A stretch of 64,000 nt of DNA from Gerris lacustris (Eukaryota > Arthropoda > Insecta > Hemiptera > Gerridae), in assembly GCA_951217055.1 (NCBI GenBank), contig OX578285.1, forward strand, positions 60,423,102 to 60,487,101, given 5' to 3'. Position numbers and translations under genes: made by a program. The number at the start of each line of letters is the position of its first letter. Within the stretch, counting starts at the first letter, position 1. The notes beneath the pieces were generated by a model that searched no databases, had not been told where the DNA came from, and saw only the letters and a program-made list of their open reading frames with translations. Of this stretch, positions 23,430-39,299 are shown piece after piece.

Positions 23430-24375
23430 TACGTGCGGTATCGCAGGACACCCGATAGGAACGAAGTTCCTTACGTTTTTAATTCAATATAATTTATAAA
23501 ACCACACTGCTAAGTACACGAATGCTAACTACTTATACATGACGGAGTTAGAAAAGAGACAAAATTAAAAGTAACTAACTATTAGTACTTAGCGGTAAAA
23601 TTAAAAGAATACATTTTTTTCTATTATTGAAGCGAGCGTCTTGCAATAAATTTGTATTGAATATTGAGAAAATAGTTAATTATGATTCGCTTATAGTTAG
23701 AGAAGATGGTTGTAGTGTAGATAGTGAGGGGACAGGACTCAGGACTGTTCTTTTTCGTAAACCTCTCTAACTGGTCAGACTCCATTTAAAATATATATCA
23801 CTTCACAGCACAAAAACGTCTGCGCTTGTATCAGGTTGAAATTTTACATGCCTGTTTCACTTGTACTTTAGACGATGTGTATGAAGTTTTATTAAAATCG
23901 TTACGTTAGATCGTAAAATATCGTTGTTTTCTCTATTTTAAACGTTTAGGTCCGCTATAATAATTTTAATGATTTTTATCACTTCATAGCGGTGTCGCTG
24001 TTGGTTTTACTAAAAAAAAAAAAATATTTATAAAAGTTGTTTGTCTAATTGAATAGATAAAGTTTGATTTTTTTTCCCGTCCTAAAATTCCAATTTTACA
24101 TTTGAAGTTTACGTTTACGCGAGCGTTGCGCGCGAACGCTAGGGCGGATAACGTTGTCCAACAATCTCGTGCTGGGAATTGGTAAAAACAACATGTGTAC
24201 CAAATTTCAACTAAATCGGTCTTCTGTTACTCAAGTTATCGTCATCGGTAGATTTCGTGACGGTCGGTTTTGAGACGTTTGTTTTTTCGGATTTACTTGC
24301 GGGCTCCAGACGCAGACGGTGTAACGTGCCTTAAGGAACTTCGTTCCAATAGTTATCATTTTGTTAGTTTTGGTA
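23430..24375. mobile_element. TIR element ending GGAACGAAGTTCCTTA, long copy
   Basis: TAGGAACGAAGTTCCTTACG near 23455 is mirrored by CCTTAAGGAACTTCGTTCCA near 24337. Inner blocks (TTGTATCAGGTTGAAATTTT, ACGATGT..TATGAAGTTTTA, TTACGCGAGCGTTGCGCG) recur in the same order at 49860-50470. No coding sequence was found in either. Confidence 0.65.
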
Positions 24376-24914
24376 AGTCCGAGAATAAATATTATTTAGA
24401 AATATAGATTGTCATAAGCAGGTCGTACTGTTCAAAGATTGAGCTGTTTGTAGGATAAAGTAAAAACAATTTTTTGTAAGCATGAAAACTTGAACTTTAG
24501 CTAATATTTTAGTAAAAGATATGCAGACCTTACATTTTCGAAACAGTGAGATATGATTTTATTTAGCTTTATTATTATTTTTAAGATTCATTTCATATAA
24601 TGATAAAAAAAGTTATAAATTTGATGTGTCATATACTTGGTAGAAAGTTTGAGGAAGCAAAAGATTCCAAACAAAAGTTAGTATCAACCCCAAAGAATTT
24701 TTTTTTTAAGTGTGGTTGTTAAAATAATTATGTCCTTAAAACCCGGATTTCTTTTTAAAAAAAAATGTACTCATACTGTTGTATAAAAGATTGCAATTAA
24801 TGCGTCGTTTTATAAGTGCCCACAATGAAACTTGAATTTTATCCTTATGTTTTGAGTCATGTTCCGGACATGAACATGAACTTTTTCTTTTAACCTTCGC
24901 TCGATCAATAAAAA
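24376..24914. other. No gene recognised
   Basis: AT-rich spacer. Confidence 0.5.
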
Positions 24915-26295
24915 TGCTTTAAGGCTCTCATACTAGATCAAACATTTCGCGCAAAATGTTTGCGCAAACCTGATGTCAGGCAAATTTAGGCCATAAACGT
25001 CAAACATCGTGTTTACTCAAACACGTACTTATACACGTTCAAAATGTTTACTCAAAGATGATGTTTGAGCAGCAAACATTTGGACCATATTTGGGGACCA
25101 TAAAACAACGATTTAACTTGCGTCTTAATTTAATTTCTTTCTTTTCTTTTCTACAAAATATATATATATATATATATGTGTATATTATTGAGTCAAATTT
25201 TGTAAGCATTACAAATACGTACGCATTTACGTTTAGCTTCACAGTGAATTGTAGAAAGTTTTGCCTTTAGTTACTTGCATGATTTAATATAAGTTTTTTA
25301 ATAAATAGTCTTGCAATAAAGCTAACCATACAATGTCGGGCAAATTTAGGCCATAAACGTCAAACATCGTGTTTGCACAAACATAAAATAGCCCAATACA
25401 CGTTCAAAATGTTTGCACAAACATTTTGAACGTGTATGGGGCCTTAACGTGACATTACAAACATTTGACTGAAGTTTATTTGACTCGAAGATTTAATATT
25501 ATTGATGTTAAGTTAAAACAAAAGATTGACTTTCAAAGGTAAAATATACTTAACGAGCCAAGAGAACATGGCAACGGGCTTAATTTTATATTTAGAGAAA
25601 ATGTAAAATTATGTAAATTAATTTAGATATCTATATAGATAAGTTATTATATCTATTTGATGACCAACAAATCAAAACAAAACAAGGATTTTTTTTTTTT
25701 ATTGGATTAATGTGGTTGCCTTAGCTTATCGATAACAAATCATTTCGAAATGTGTCGTCGTCGCCGTCGTCGGGACACTATATTATTATATAAATTATAC
25801 ATTAGAGCTTTTAAGTTATAATATTAAGCAGGTGATGATTCCTAAAGGCCCCCATACACGATCAAACATGTTTGCGCAAACCTGATGTCGGGCAAATTTA
25901 GGCCATATACGTCAAACATCGTGTTTGCTCAAACATCAAACACGTTCAAAATGTTTACGCAAACATAAAGTTAGCGCAAACATTTGGACCGTGTATCGGG
26001 GACCATAAAACAACGATTTAACTTACGTCTTAATTCAATTTCTTTCTTTTCTTTTCTATAAAATATATATAAATATTATGAAAAAATAAACATTTTTATT
26101 ATTGAATCAAATTTTGTAGTATAGTATTTTTGTAGTAGTAAAAAATTTTGTAGTAGTAATTTTGAAGTATTACAAATACGTACGCAGTTACGTTTTGCTT
26201 CAGTGAATTGTAGAAAGTTTTGCCTTTAGTTACTTGCATGATTTAATATAAGTTTTTTAATAAATAGTCTTGCAATAAAGCTAACCATATTAAAA
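24915..26295. repeat. Two direct copies of a 400-430 bp block plus extra MITE copies
   Basis: Blocks 24930-25327 and 25860-26288 share the GTTTGCGCAAAC-type MITE, then GGGGACCATAAAACAACGATTTAAC, CTTTCTTTTCTTTTCTA, a (TA)n stretch, TACAAATACGTACGCA and TGAATTGTAGAAAGTTTTGC through GCAATAAAGCTAACCATA. A third partial MITE (25330-25446) lies directly after the first copy. The TTTTGAACGTGTATGGGG end closes that copy. Confidence 0.8.
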
Positions 26296-26369
26296 CGCAA
26301 AGGTTTGCGTTTTCTATAAATATTCATAAATCGGAGTTCTCCCTAGATATTATTTCCTCTCTTTCATAA

Positions 26370-26815
26370 CTTTTTTTTTTTATAAAACGTTTACAAAATA
26401 ATTTTTCTCTCTATTTCCCGTTTAAACATTTGTTTCTTCTCTCTCAACCTTTTATATCCTTTTAGTTTAAATATTTATCTATATTTCTATTTACAACCAG
26501 TCCTTCTATAAATCTATCCACTGTTTAGTTTCTAGTTTAAATATTTACTTTTTCCTCTTAAACCATTTATTTCCAACGAAATTAAATGTTTTCTGTTTTT
26601 TTTTATTAAAAAAATAGTCTTTATATTAATCTATCCATTGTATAGTTTTTAGTTCAAATATTTACTTCTTCCTCTTCCTGTTAACTAAACCATTTATTTC
26701 CTACGAAATTAAATGTTTTTCTGCTTTATTTCTTATTAAAATAATAGTCTTTCTATTAATCTATCCACTGTCTAGTTTTTAGTTTAAATACTTACTTCTT
26801 CCTCTTCCTTTTATA
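26370..26815. repeat. Tandem array, about 120-130 bp unit, three to four copies
   Basis: AATCTATCCA(C/T)TG starts near 26511, 26629 and 26759. Each is followed by TAGTTT.TAGTT.AAATA.TTACTT and a CATTTATTTCC(A/T)ACGAAATTAAATG block. Pyrimidine-rich on the plus strand. Confidence 0.75.
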
Positions 26816-26864
26816 GTCCAGGAAATAGCGTGCAAAAAAGTGTCTGACTAACATCAAGCTAGAA

Positions 26865-27347
26865 TTTTGTATACAAGTCAATCTTTTAGCGCCTTATAAG
26901 AATATGTGGTCGGCTAAGTTCGTCTGTGGGACATAGCTTGGCAATAGACGTTTGAAAAAAACAAACCTGTGGTGAGCGGCCATGTTTCACCAATTATGGT
27001 GGACAATATGATTTTCATGATCCTGAGTACAGAATTAGTTAGTAGATCAAATATCAAGTCGATGTTATTTTCACACTTGATTGGTTAGATATTCAAATAT
27101 TACTAAAAACCAACGTGGTCACCTGTCAAGGGACAAACTAACATCAACTTGATTTTCGGTCTACTAACTAATTCTGTACTCAGGATCATGAAAATCACAT
27201 TGTCCACCGTAATTGGTAAGACGTGGCCGCTTTCCACCGGTTTTTTTTTTTTTCAAACGCCTATTGCCAAGCTATGTCCCGCAGACGAACATAGCCGACC
27301 CATATTCTTAAAAGGCGCTAAAAGATTAAATTTATACAAATTTCTCT
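26865..27347. mobile_element. Foldback element, arms of about 200 bp
   Basis: The left arm 26869-27066 carries AATCTTTTAGCGCCTTATAA, TAGCTTGGCAATAGACGTTT, ATGATTTTCATGATCCTGAG and TACAGAATTAGTTAGTAGA. The right arm 27145-27345 carries the same blocks in reverse complement and order. The loop is only about 75 bp. A 70-codon open stretch in the right arm is repeat-derived. Confidence 0.8.
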
Positions 27348-27734
27348 TTGTGTTTAGTTAGTAGTTTTAAATATTTTTCTTTGTCTTTCTTGTGTTTTAA
27401 AGCTTTTATTTAATTTAATTTGTATCGTCTAATCTTTAATCAATAAAGTATCTCTCTCTAGTAGCGTGTAATCATTATATATTATACTATATCTTTCTTT
27501 TATCTTTCTTTTATCTTTCTTTTCTTTTAGCTCTCTTTAGCCTATTTTTTCTCTTTGTATAAATGTGGTTTTCTTAAGATTAGGGTCAAAACATTTGCTC
27601 TATTTTTTTTTCTTTTTTCTTAAAGAATATAAAATTTTACTTTATGTGGTAGAGTATTTTTTTTTGTTTGTAGTAGTCGTTCTATATATTGGTGACATTA
27701 TTATTATTATTATTATTATTCTATATATTGGTTA

Positions 27735-28377
27735 CACCTGGATAGGCGATTAAGATGGGGACACCACACAAAACTTAAACGACAAGACTGCAAGCGACGC
27801 TACAAACTTTCACTCAGACTCTTACTCTACAAATCTAAACTCAACATGCGTAACAAATTACTCATTTATAACACCATAATTAAGCCCACTTGGTCATATT
27901 GTATTGAACTCTGGGGATGCACCAAGAGTTCTAACTCCTACCGTATCCAATCCCTTCAATCCAATATTCGTAGAAGAATAACTAGCTCTCCTTTCTATGT
28001 CTCCAACTTTACCCTTCACAATGACCTCAAAGTTGCCTTTGTTCGCGACCTAGCCACCTCCCGATACAAATCTTTCCATGACTCAATTTCCCATCATCCT
28101 AATCCTTTAATCCACAACCTAACATCACCATTTATGCCTGGTAACCCTCCTCGACGCCTAAATAGACAGTGGCCTCGTGACCTATTAAACATCAATTAAT
28201 TAATAAAATGTAATGTTCATGACTGCGTAATACCGTGAATACTGTCAATGGACAGTTTCTCACATAATGTGTGACAAGTCAATATCAAACTTATGTCATC
28301 TTTATTGCTTATAACACGTAGTCTATGTTCAAATAATAGTATTAGTACGTAGTCTATGTTGAGTTGCAATATTCAAA

Positions 28378-28405
<28 letters not shown>
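27735..28405 (+). mobile_element. Jockey-type LINE, 5'-truncated 3' end with poly-A
   Basis: An open frame from 27735 to 28199 encodes HLDRRLRWGHHTKLKRQDCK, NKLLIYNTIIKPTWSYCIEL, WGCTKSSNSYRIQSLQSNI and a C-terminus RRLNRQWPRDLLNIN. This is the RT C-terminal region of the same LINE family seen at 21.3-22.1 kb. A 3' UTR of about 180 bp follows and ends in an A run at 28377-28405. It is the typical product of 5'-truncated target-primed insertion. The left edge abuts a TTA microsatellite and repeated TCTATATATTGGT. Confidence 0.9.
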
Positions 28406-28408
<3 letters not shown>

Positions 28409-29269
28409 ATTCGAAATTTTCATTTTTCATAAATAGCCTATAAATGAATAAATTGGCTATAAATAGCCAACGCACTTAATTTACCTAACTTATTTACTCA
28501 AGTGGCGTTTATTTAACAGCCCGTGGAGGGTCTATGCCTGACAAAGGACTTATAAAACTATAGTGAGTGACACTAACTATTATGGCTTATATAATGAGTG
28601 ACAAGGGGTTAGTATGTCGCTCCTTCAGCTGTGTAAACCTTACAACTGTCATACGAAGCCCGTTAGTTGCCACTTCACATAAGCTGCTACATTTATAGAG
28701 TGATGCTTGGTTAATACCGAGCAGGTGGCAGATCTGTGTTCATCATCCAAGTTGTAACCACGCCTTATACTGTATATAACTGTATTGATAAGACATCCAA
28801 CTGCTCTCCTATATGAGCTACTGAGGAATAAATAATAGTGTTGTAAATCACTGCAGCCTGTAATGATTAGTCTAAACTTATTACCCATTAATTATCACTA
28901 TTAGCATTTAACAGTTTCTTCTTAGTGTCCGTATTCCGGACCGTATTTTAACTACATAGATGCATGTCAAAATAAATATAGACAATGCTATACTTGAAAT
29001 GTGAAACTGTACATTGACAATACTAACAATATTACTGACATGACTTATTAAATGCTATTAATTATCAATAAAAGTAGCATCACTTTATACCCAGTAACAA
29101 TGAGGTCTTTAAATAGGTTAAGGAATAATCGTACTTAAGGATATTTCATGTAGCTAGCCAAAATAATTTGTCTTTGTAGTCAGGTGGGTGGTATAAAATT
29201 AAAATTGTTCTGCTCTGTATATGGTTAAGGTTTGTTGCCTTGTAAGTTTATTAAAATTCAGTTTGTCAG
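28406..29269. other. No gene recognised
   Basis: AT-rich spacer. A 79-codon minus-strand open stretch (28649-28888) has no family features. Confidence 0.5.
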
Positions 29270-29800
29270 TTGTTAGTTGAGTCCGTTGTGATTCGCTCTA
29301 GCTGGTCGTCTTTGACTTATTAAGATCTGTGTATTCATAGGTAAATGATAATGTGCCGTTCTGTGTTGTTTGTAAGGTCTTGTACTGTTACTGTTTATGT
29401 CGTCAGTTTTAAATTTGGTATTGTAAGGTCGATTTTTCTCTATTAACTGTTCAAATGTATTCAAGCCAAATTTTCCATTTGTTAAGGTAGTTATTTTGAG
29501 GGATGGGAGGGTAACAAAGGTCTTGGATCAAACGAACTGCACTATGGTTGGATGAGAGATTGTCAAGGTTCATAAGGGTAGAGTGGATATCGGTGATCGG
29601 AGAGGTAACAACATCATCTAAAAGTTCAGGAAATTTGTCTAGATCTGTAGGCCAATGAGAATAATGGGTTGACATCTAAAAGGATCAAAGGAAGGAGAGA
29701 ATGCTGCTACGGGAATTCCTTGTTTACATCCTCACTTGGGGTGTTGCGTTATAATCTCCACCGGCTATAAACCTTGGCCCCAACGATCGCAATGAGAAAA
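29270..29800 (-). pseudogene. Jockey-type LINE endonuclease fragment
   Basis: On the minus strand, LGPRFIAGGDYNATPQVRM (about 29725-29785) is the conserved GGD-x-N-A block of the AP-like endonuclease of Jockey LINEs. A stop follows, then SHWPTDLDKFPELLDD and NLSSNHSAVRLIQD, the SSDH-type catalytic block (here SSNH, with the Asp changed to Asn). Next comes NTFEQLIEKNRPYNTKFKTD from the linker that leads into RT. Stops and a frame change interrupt it, and neither RT nor ORF1 is attached. Confidence 0.8.
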
Positions 29801-33499
<3,699 letters not shown>

Positions 33500-33668
33500 A
33501 GGACGGGGGATCAAACCACTTCACTCATCTACTCGAAATGATATTCTGATTGAAAAATTGTCTCACAATCTCTGGGATTTGAACTCACCAGATAAGATGT
33601 CGGTGTTTTGACCTTTTTTTCAGGCGGAGTTGTATTAGTACGCTAACCACACGGCTACTCCGGTCCCC
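33500..33668 (-). mobile_element. tRNA-derived SINE candidate
   Basis: On the minus strand the sequence starts GGGGACCGGAGTAGCCGTGT followed by GGTTAGCGTACTA. This matches a tRNA-type A box (TAGCCGTGTGG). About 65 bp further on, GAGTTCAAATCCC resembles a B box. A pol III-type SINE head fits. A true tRNA does not, because the spacing is too long and no cloverleaf forms. Confidence 0.5.
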
Positions 33669-34480
33669 TTGAATCATGATATTCGTCAAACTAAATTATA
33701 ATGATTAGGTGTTGTTAATATTTCCAATAAAATATATTTTCGTCCCGTTATTGCCGATTATTTACTGGGAATCGAAAAAAGGTGATATCGTGTTGGCGTT
33801 GATTGTATAAGCGCGGTTATCAAACATTTTGAATCGCCGTAATTGAGCATTAATGTATGTGGTGCTAAATGTGTACTAACTAACTTTTGGGGCTAAACAT
33901 TTGAATTGGAGAGTCGAGAGTCATACATTTTTATTTTTATGTTTAAGTTTTTATTTTAAACGTTACGATGTTTCTTCCAAGTCAGAATTTAACAATAATA
34001 GTTTCGCAAAATTGTTTATTGCCGTCCCTATTTGTTTAACCCTTTATTTTGTAGTGGCTCAGTTAGGGTATTTATTTTTTATTTTTGAAGAAGAAATAAT
34101 AATGATGTTTTCTTTTAATTGTGTCTTCAGGGGTGTGTTGATAAAAAACTAAGTTTTTTCGTAATTTTTTTTCGATATTTTGTCCCCAATTTTAGAAATT
34201 TTCAAGCCTTTTTTTTAAAAAAAAAAAAATTTAGGTTAGACCAAGATCTTTTACATAAATATTTTAATTACATTTATCTAAAAAATTATGAAATATTAAA
34301 CTTAATCATACTTTATATTTAAGTTGCAAGAAATTTTGTTGTATGTAATTTAAATTATGCATATTAAATTGTCAAACAAATTAAAACAAATGTCTGATTG
34401 ATATGTTAGATATGATTAAGCCTCGTAGGGGAAAATAATATAGCTGTATAAACCAAAAGATGAATTCATTTTTCTTTTCC
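33669..34480. other. No gene recognised
   Basis: AT-rich, with two overlapping 60-80 codon open stretches (33901-34322, plus strand) that are Phe/Leu/Lys-rich and not recognisable. Confidence 0.45.
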
Positions 34481-34487
34481 TCTTCAA

Positions 34488-34622
<135 letters not shown>

Positions 34623-35677
34623 TGATAAATATATACACTAACTGACCTCCTTGACTAAGATAAATAGGGAAAAAACATTAGTTTAGGAAAAAATAGTTGT
34701 TTAACAATCGAAATGGTAAGCTAGTTTTTCCGATATATTTTAAGCTTTATTCCACTGTTATGAGCAATTTTATTACCGGTTTAGAGAGAAATCTCCACTT
34801 TTATAGTTCCAACCAATAACTCTGTGCCGTATTCTTCAAACGAGCTTCGGCTTAGATTTTAAGGTTTCGAGTTTATTTCCTCAAACGTACAACATAAAAA
34901 TGAATCACGTTTAAACATAAACGTTTAAGAATGGTGTAGTGGTCGCTCTTTACCAAGTTTTGTCATGTTAACTTTGTAAGATAAACTTTTTCCCTTTTTT
35001 TTCGTGTCACTGATAGTTCCTCGTTTTTCGTGTCACTGAGATGTTCTACGAAATAAAACTATCAAGAAAGAAAATAAAGTCAAGATAAAGGTCTAATAGA
35101 CGTCAGAGAAAATCACGTTTAATGACTTTAATGATATTAATGAGAAATAAAATACATTTCTAATGCAAGTAAATTATAAAGACCCTCGTTAACACCAAAT
35201 GAGTAATAATTAATAACTATGGATCGACTAGACCATCAACAGGGTATTCGTGGTTTTCGTAGAAAGATTGGCCACTTTTACAACTAATATACATAATGTG
35301 TGATGATGATGACAGTGTTAGCGCCTATTTTACTGCAAATTATAATTTATTTGGAAAAGCTGATATTTTGTTTGCCGATATCATTCTTTTTTTCAAACGA
35401 CTATTTTTTTGTGAATTTGGTTTCTTTAAACAAGTTCTCCTGATGACTTCATTTCTTATCGACGGCAGAATTCTCAGAGACCTTTAGCGATACGAAAAAA
35501 AAAATGGTTTTAAAATAAGGAGCGACGCCGTTGCATCATTAAGTTTAAGAGGTTCTTTCGGTGGTGATTACGGCTTCATTATTGATTATCCTTATGCTCT
35601 CAATACTTCGTGTAAATGCTGATCAGTCATCGTAGGTCAACGTTATCCTTAAGAGATAAAAAACGTGAACCCTTTTT
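34623..35677. other. No gene recognised
   Basis: AT-rich spacer. CGTGTCACTGA occurs twice at about 35003 and 35029. Confidence 0.5.
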
Positions 35678-36240
35678 ACTTTCTCATATAAAGAGAAAGT
35701 ATAGTGATGGCACGAAAATTCGGATTTGAGATTTTGATGGATTTATATAATTGGAGGTCCCCTGATTCCAAAAATGTTATGTTTTTTTTTTTTTTTTTTT
35801 TTTTTTAAATGACTGTCTGTGCAGACGTATCTAAACAAAGTATAGGCCAGATTTTGACGAAATTGGGCATACATGTTCAGAAAAATTATACCCTGAGGTG
35901 AAATAAATTATAGCTCCAAATTGGGGGGCGCTACCCCCAAAAACTATGAAAAACGTAAAAAAAAAAATTATTTCTCGAAAACGGCTTCGACGAATTTGAT
36001 TTAATTTCGACGAAGTCTATTTAAATACAAATTTAACGATATAAGCCGTTTTCCGGGAAAAGTCTATTTCCTGAGAAAATAGCTTTAAACGTGGAAGGAG
36101 AGTCGCCGGGTTTGATTCCCCGAGGAGAAGTTATTTTTATGATGAATTTTGAGAAATGAAAACTAATAAATAGTAAACACTGGTCTAAGTAATTATGAAC
36201 TCGTATTTGAGAAAGTTTGAGTTGTATCGGACCGATTTTT
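35678..36240 (+). repeat. Hairpin-headed dispersed repeat, copy 2
   Basis: This starts with the hairpin CTTTCTCATATAAAGAGAAAG and carries the blocks shared with the inserted copy near 3.1-3.4 kb. It contains a T homopolymer at about 35780-35806. A 132-codon open stretch on the minus strand (36033-36431) overlaps its end. That stretch is out of keeping with any known protein and is best seen as chance in a repeat. This copy is longer than copy 1 in the middle. Confidence 0.7.
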
Positions 36241-36529
36241 CCAATTAAGCAACATGAACACCTCTGAAGTCGCCTTTGAAAGCGTAAGGCTGGCCTTATG
36301 CTTTCTGAAATTAATACGGATTCTGGAATCATTTTGGTAGTTCCCGAGATGTGACCATATACCTTAATTATGGCGTCATCAATTTGATGAATAATCCTTT
36401 GGTAAAGAAACTGCCTTTGAGATAATTTCAAAAGTCAAATTTGTTCATACAACATTTATTCCTTTTTGGGACACCCTACAATTCAGATTTAAGTGTACAA
36501 CTATAGTCTTTCTATCGCTTGCTAACTCC

Positions 36530-36995
36530 GTACGAAAACCGTAGACAAATAAGCTGCCTTTGAGTTTTGCTATATCCTGGAATACGTAAACTATATGGCC
36601 AATCTACAGTCCTAATGGTTTTGTCTCTTTTACTTTTCATCAAAAATAAAAAAACCATAGACAAAAATGCTGCCTCTGAATCTTGCTATATCCTGGAATA
36701 CGTAAACTATATGGCCAATCTATACAGTCCTAAAGTATTTGTCTCTTTTATTTTTCATTAAAAATAAAAAACCGTAGACAAATAAGCTGCCTCTGAATCT
36801 TGTTATATTGTAGAATACGTAAACTACATGGGTAATCTGCAGTCCTAAAGTTTTTGTCTCTTTTATTTTTCTTCATAAATAAAAAACCATAGACAAAAAA
36901 GCTGCCTCTGAATCTTGTTATACTGTAGAATACGTAAACTATATGGCCAATCTACAGTCTTAAAGTATTTGTCTCTTTTATTATTCATCAACATA
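36530..36995. repeat. Tandem array, about 116-bp unit, four copies
   Basis: GCTGCCT starts at about 36553, 36669, 36786 and 36901. Each unit reads (T/C)TGAATCTTG.TATA.., AATACGTAAACTA.ATGG.. and CAGTC.TAA.GTATTTGTCTC, followed by an AAAAACC.TAGACAAA lead into the next unit. Confidence 0.9.
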
Positions 36996-37672
36996 ACGCT
37001 AATATCATGTTTTTTTTAAGATTCTTAAATTTTGTTATTTAAACTTATTTACTGCAGTATATTGTTTTTCTACGAGTGTGTTTAAGTAAAGAAAAACTTA
37101 AAAAAAAAAATCGTGTTATACCATTGTGCAATTTGCATTTACATGTTTATTAACATAATAATCTTAATTAATAACTATATTAATGCAATATCCTGTTAGA
37201 TTAAAAAAAAAAAAAAAAAAAAAAAAATAATACAAAAATGAAAGAAGAAAAATGTTAGTATATAATAATAATAGTAATAAATCATAATAAAAATAAACTA
37301 GTGATAGTAGTTTTTAATATATTTATTTACAGTTTCAAAGTTTGTTGGGGAAAATAATCAATCACGTCATATTTGATAAAAAAAAAAAAATATTTGTTGA
37401 AGCGATTCTCTATTGCCATAGCACTGAAAGGGTGATTAAATACTAAGTAGCATGCATTGTGTCAGCGTTAAGTCGCTTATTTTTCCTATAATTTTCTATT
37501 ATTATTGTTAACTTAGATAAAAATAATTAAAAATAATAATTGTCAAATAAGAGTTAACAAATCATTTTAAATGTTAGTTATATTTAAATTCCGATATCAT
37601 ACAAAAGCAGTTTTTTTTAATCTGAAAAAGCAAAGTACATGCTCAATAATTTATAGTGGCTAAACGAAGTTT

Positions 37673-37678
<6 letters not shown>
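36996..37678. other. No gene recognised
   Basis: Very AT-rich with an A run of about 25 bp at 37203-37227. Confidence 0.5.

Positions 37679-37740
<62 letters not shown>
37679..37740. repeat. (TA)n microsatellite, about 60 bp
   Basis: Uninterrupted AT dinucleotides. Confidence 0.95.
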
Positions 37741-37743
<3 letters not shown>

Positions 37744-37984
37744 CGTACTTATCACGAGCAGCAATTATACTGTACTACAAAAATTTTAATTATTTTCAAT
37801 TGTATATGAAATTATAATTAGCTAGCTTATGTTGTGAGTTGTCGTAATCAGAATGAATAAATTAATTCATTAAAAAATGACCACTTGTCAAAAAGCATAC
37901 TCAAGTATTTTTTTAAGACGTCAACAATTTGACGATCTTTCCGTTCCCTAAACAAAAGTTTTGTTTCCAATTAGGTCATAATTA

Positions 37985-38402
37985 GCTTATGTCAAGGGTT
38001 TCCTCATTAACATGATGTCTTATAAAACCATGAGCTTTGCTGGCTGCTAGCCATGTAAACTCAGGGTTTCTTGATTAGCACGATGCCTTATAAAACCATG
38101 GGCTTTGCTGGCTGCTAGCCATGTAAACTCAGGGTTTCTTGATTAGCACGATGCCTTATAAAACCATGGGCTTTGCTGGCTGCTAGCCATGTAAACTTAG
38201 GGTTTCTTGATTAGCACGATGCCTTATAAAACCATGGGCTTTGCTGGCTGCTAGCCATGTAAACTCAGGGTTTCCTCATTAACATGATGCCTTATAAAAC
38301 CAAGGGCGTTGCTGGCTGTTAGCCATGTAAACTCAGGGTTTCTTCATTAACATGATGCCTTATAAAACCATAGGCGTTGGCTGCTAGCCATGTAAACTCA
38401 TG
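37985..38402. repeat. Tandem array, 68-bp unit, about six copies
   Basis: TGGCTGCTAGCCATGTAAAC starts at 38041, 38109, 38177, 38245 and 38313 (exactly 68 bp apart), with a last unit shortened to about 65 bp. Each unit holds GGCTGCTAGCC, a small inverted repeat. Middle units are almost identical while edge units diverge. Confidence 0.92.
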
Positions 38403-39299
38403 CCTTTTCATCCTAAGTATGAAGGAACATGGCCACTAGCAATCCCTTAAAAAGAATCCATCTATTAAAACTGTTAGCAATTTTTACTAATGAATTGCTG
38501 AAGTAATTTCTTCCATACAATAATTAATAAAAGAATCACTTCATACAAGCAAATTATTGCTACAAATAAAATCCAAACATAGGTGGATTAAAATTAAGGA
38601 AAGCTATGAACTATACACCTCTAAATTAAATTAATTAAGTGACCTATTAATTAGAGTCCCAAAACTTATAATGGACCTGGTCCTAAATTTATCAAGCTAA
38701 TTGTCATTGAAATAGTTATTTAGTTGCTGTTCAAAACTTGTATAGCTGAAAAGTTCCTCGTACCATTACTTGAGAGCTATGTATTCATTAAATTTAATTT
38801 CAGGGAATATTATAATTAGAAATATTACTTTATCATTTCAACCTCTATTTTAGAAAACCAAAAAAATTTACAACACTCTACAATGATATCGGATTTATAT
38901 ATAATCTAAATCTTTACTGTAAAACTATAATAACAGCGTGTGATAACAAGTTTAAAGGTTTTATAATAAATAATAAAAAAAATTAAATACAATATAATTA
39001 AATTTAATAAAATAATATCTCGTGGAATAAATAATGCTTTATTGCATTTGTAATAATTTTGTTTCAAGTAAAGAAAAAAAAATTGGTTATTTGCAAACAT
39101 TCTCTTACTGAATTAAATTTATTTTAATACTATTTATAAAGTGAATTAATAAAAAAATAGATATATTTCAAAAGTAGATAAATAATAATAATATAATAAA
39201 AAACTAATCGTAGTGAACGTTATAAAAAAAAAAGAAAGAAAGAAAAAAAAAAATGTTACAGTATGCATATATAACATGCATTTGATTCATTTTACATAC
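38403..39299 (-). other. Start of the Nckx30C intron downstream of exon E
   Basis: AT-rich, with no coding segment recognised. The exon that should encode the final membrane helices of the exchanger was not seen here or further left. Confidence 0.5.

Noticed and set aside
33500..33668. tRNA gene
   Set aside because: A-box- and B-box-like motifs are present, but the spacing is too long and there is no cloverleaf or CCA-side acceptor pairing. Treated as a SINE candidate.
36033..36431. 132-residue minus-strand open frame
   Set aside because: It overlaps the end of a dispersed repeat present also at 3.1-3.4 kb, and shows no recognisable domain.
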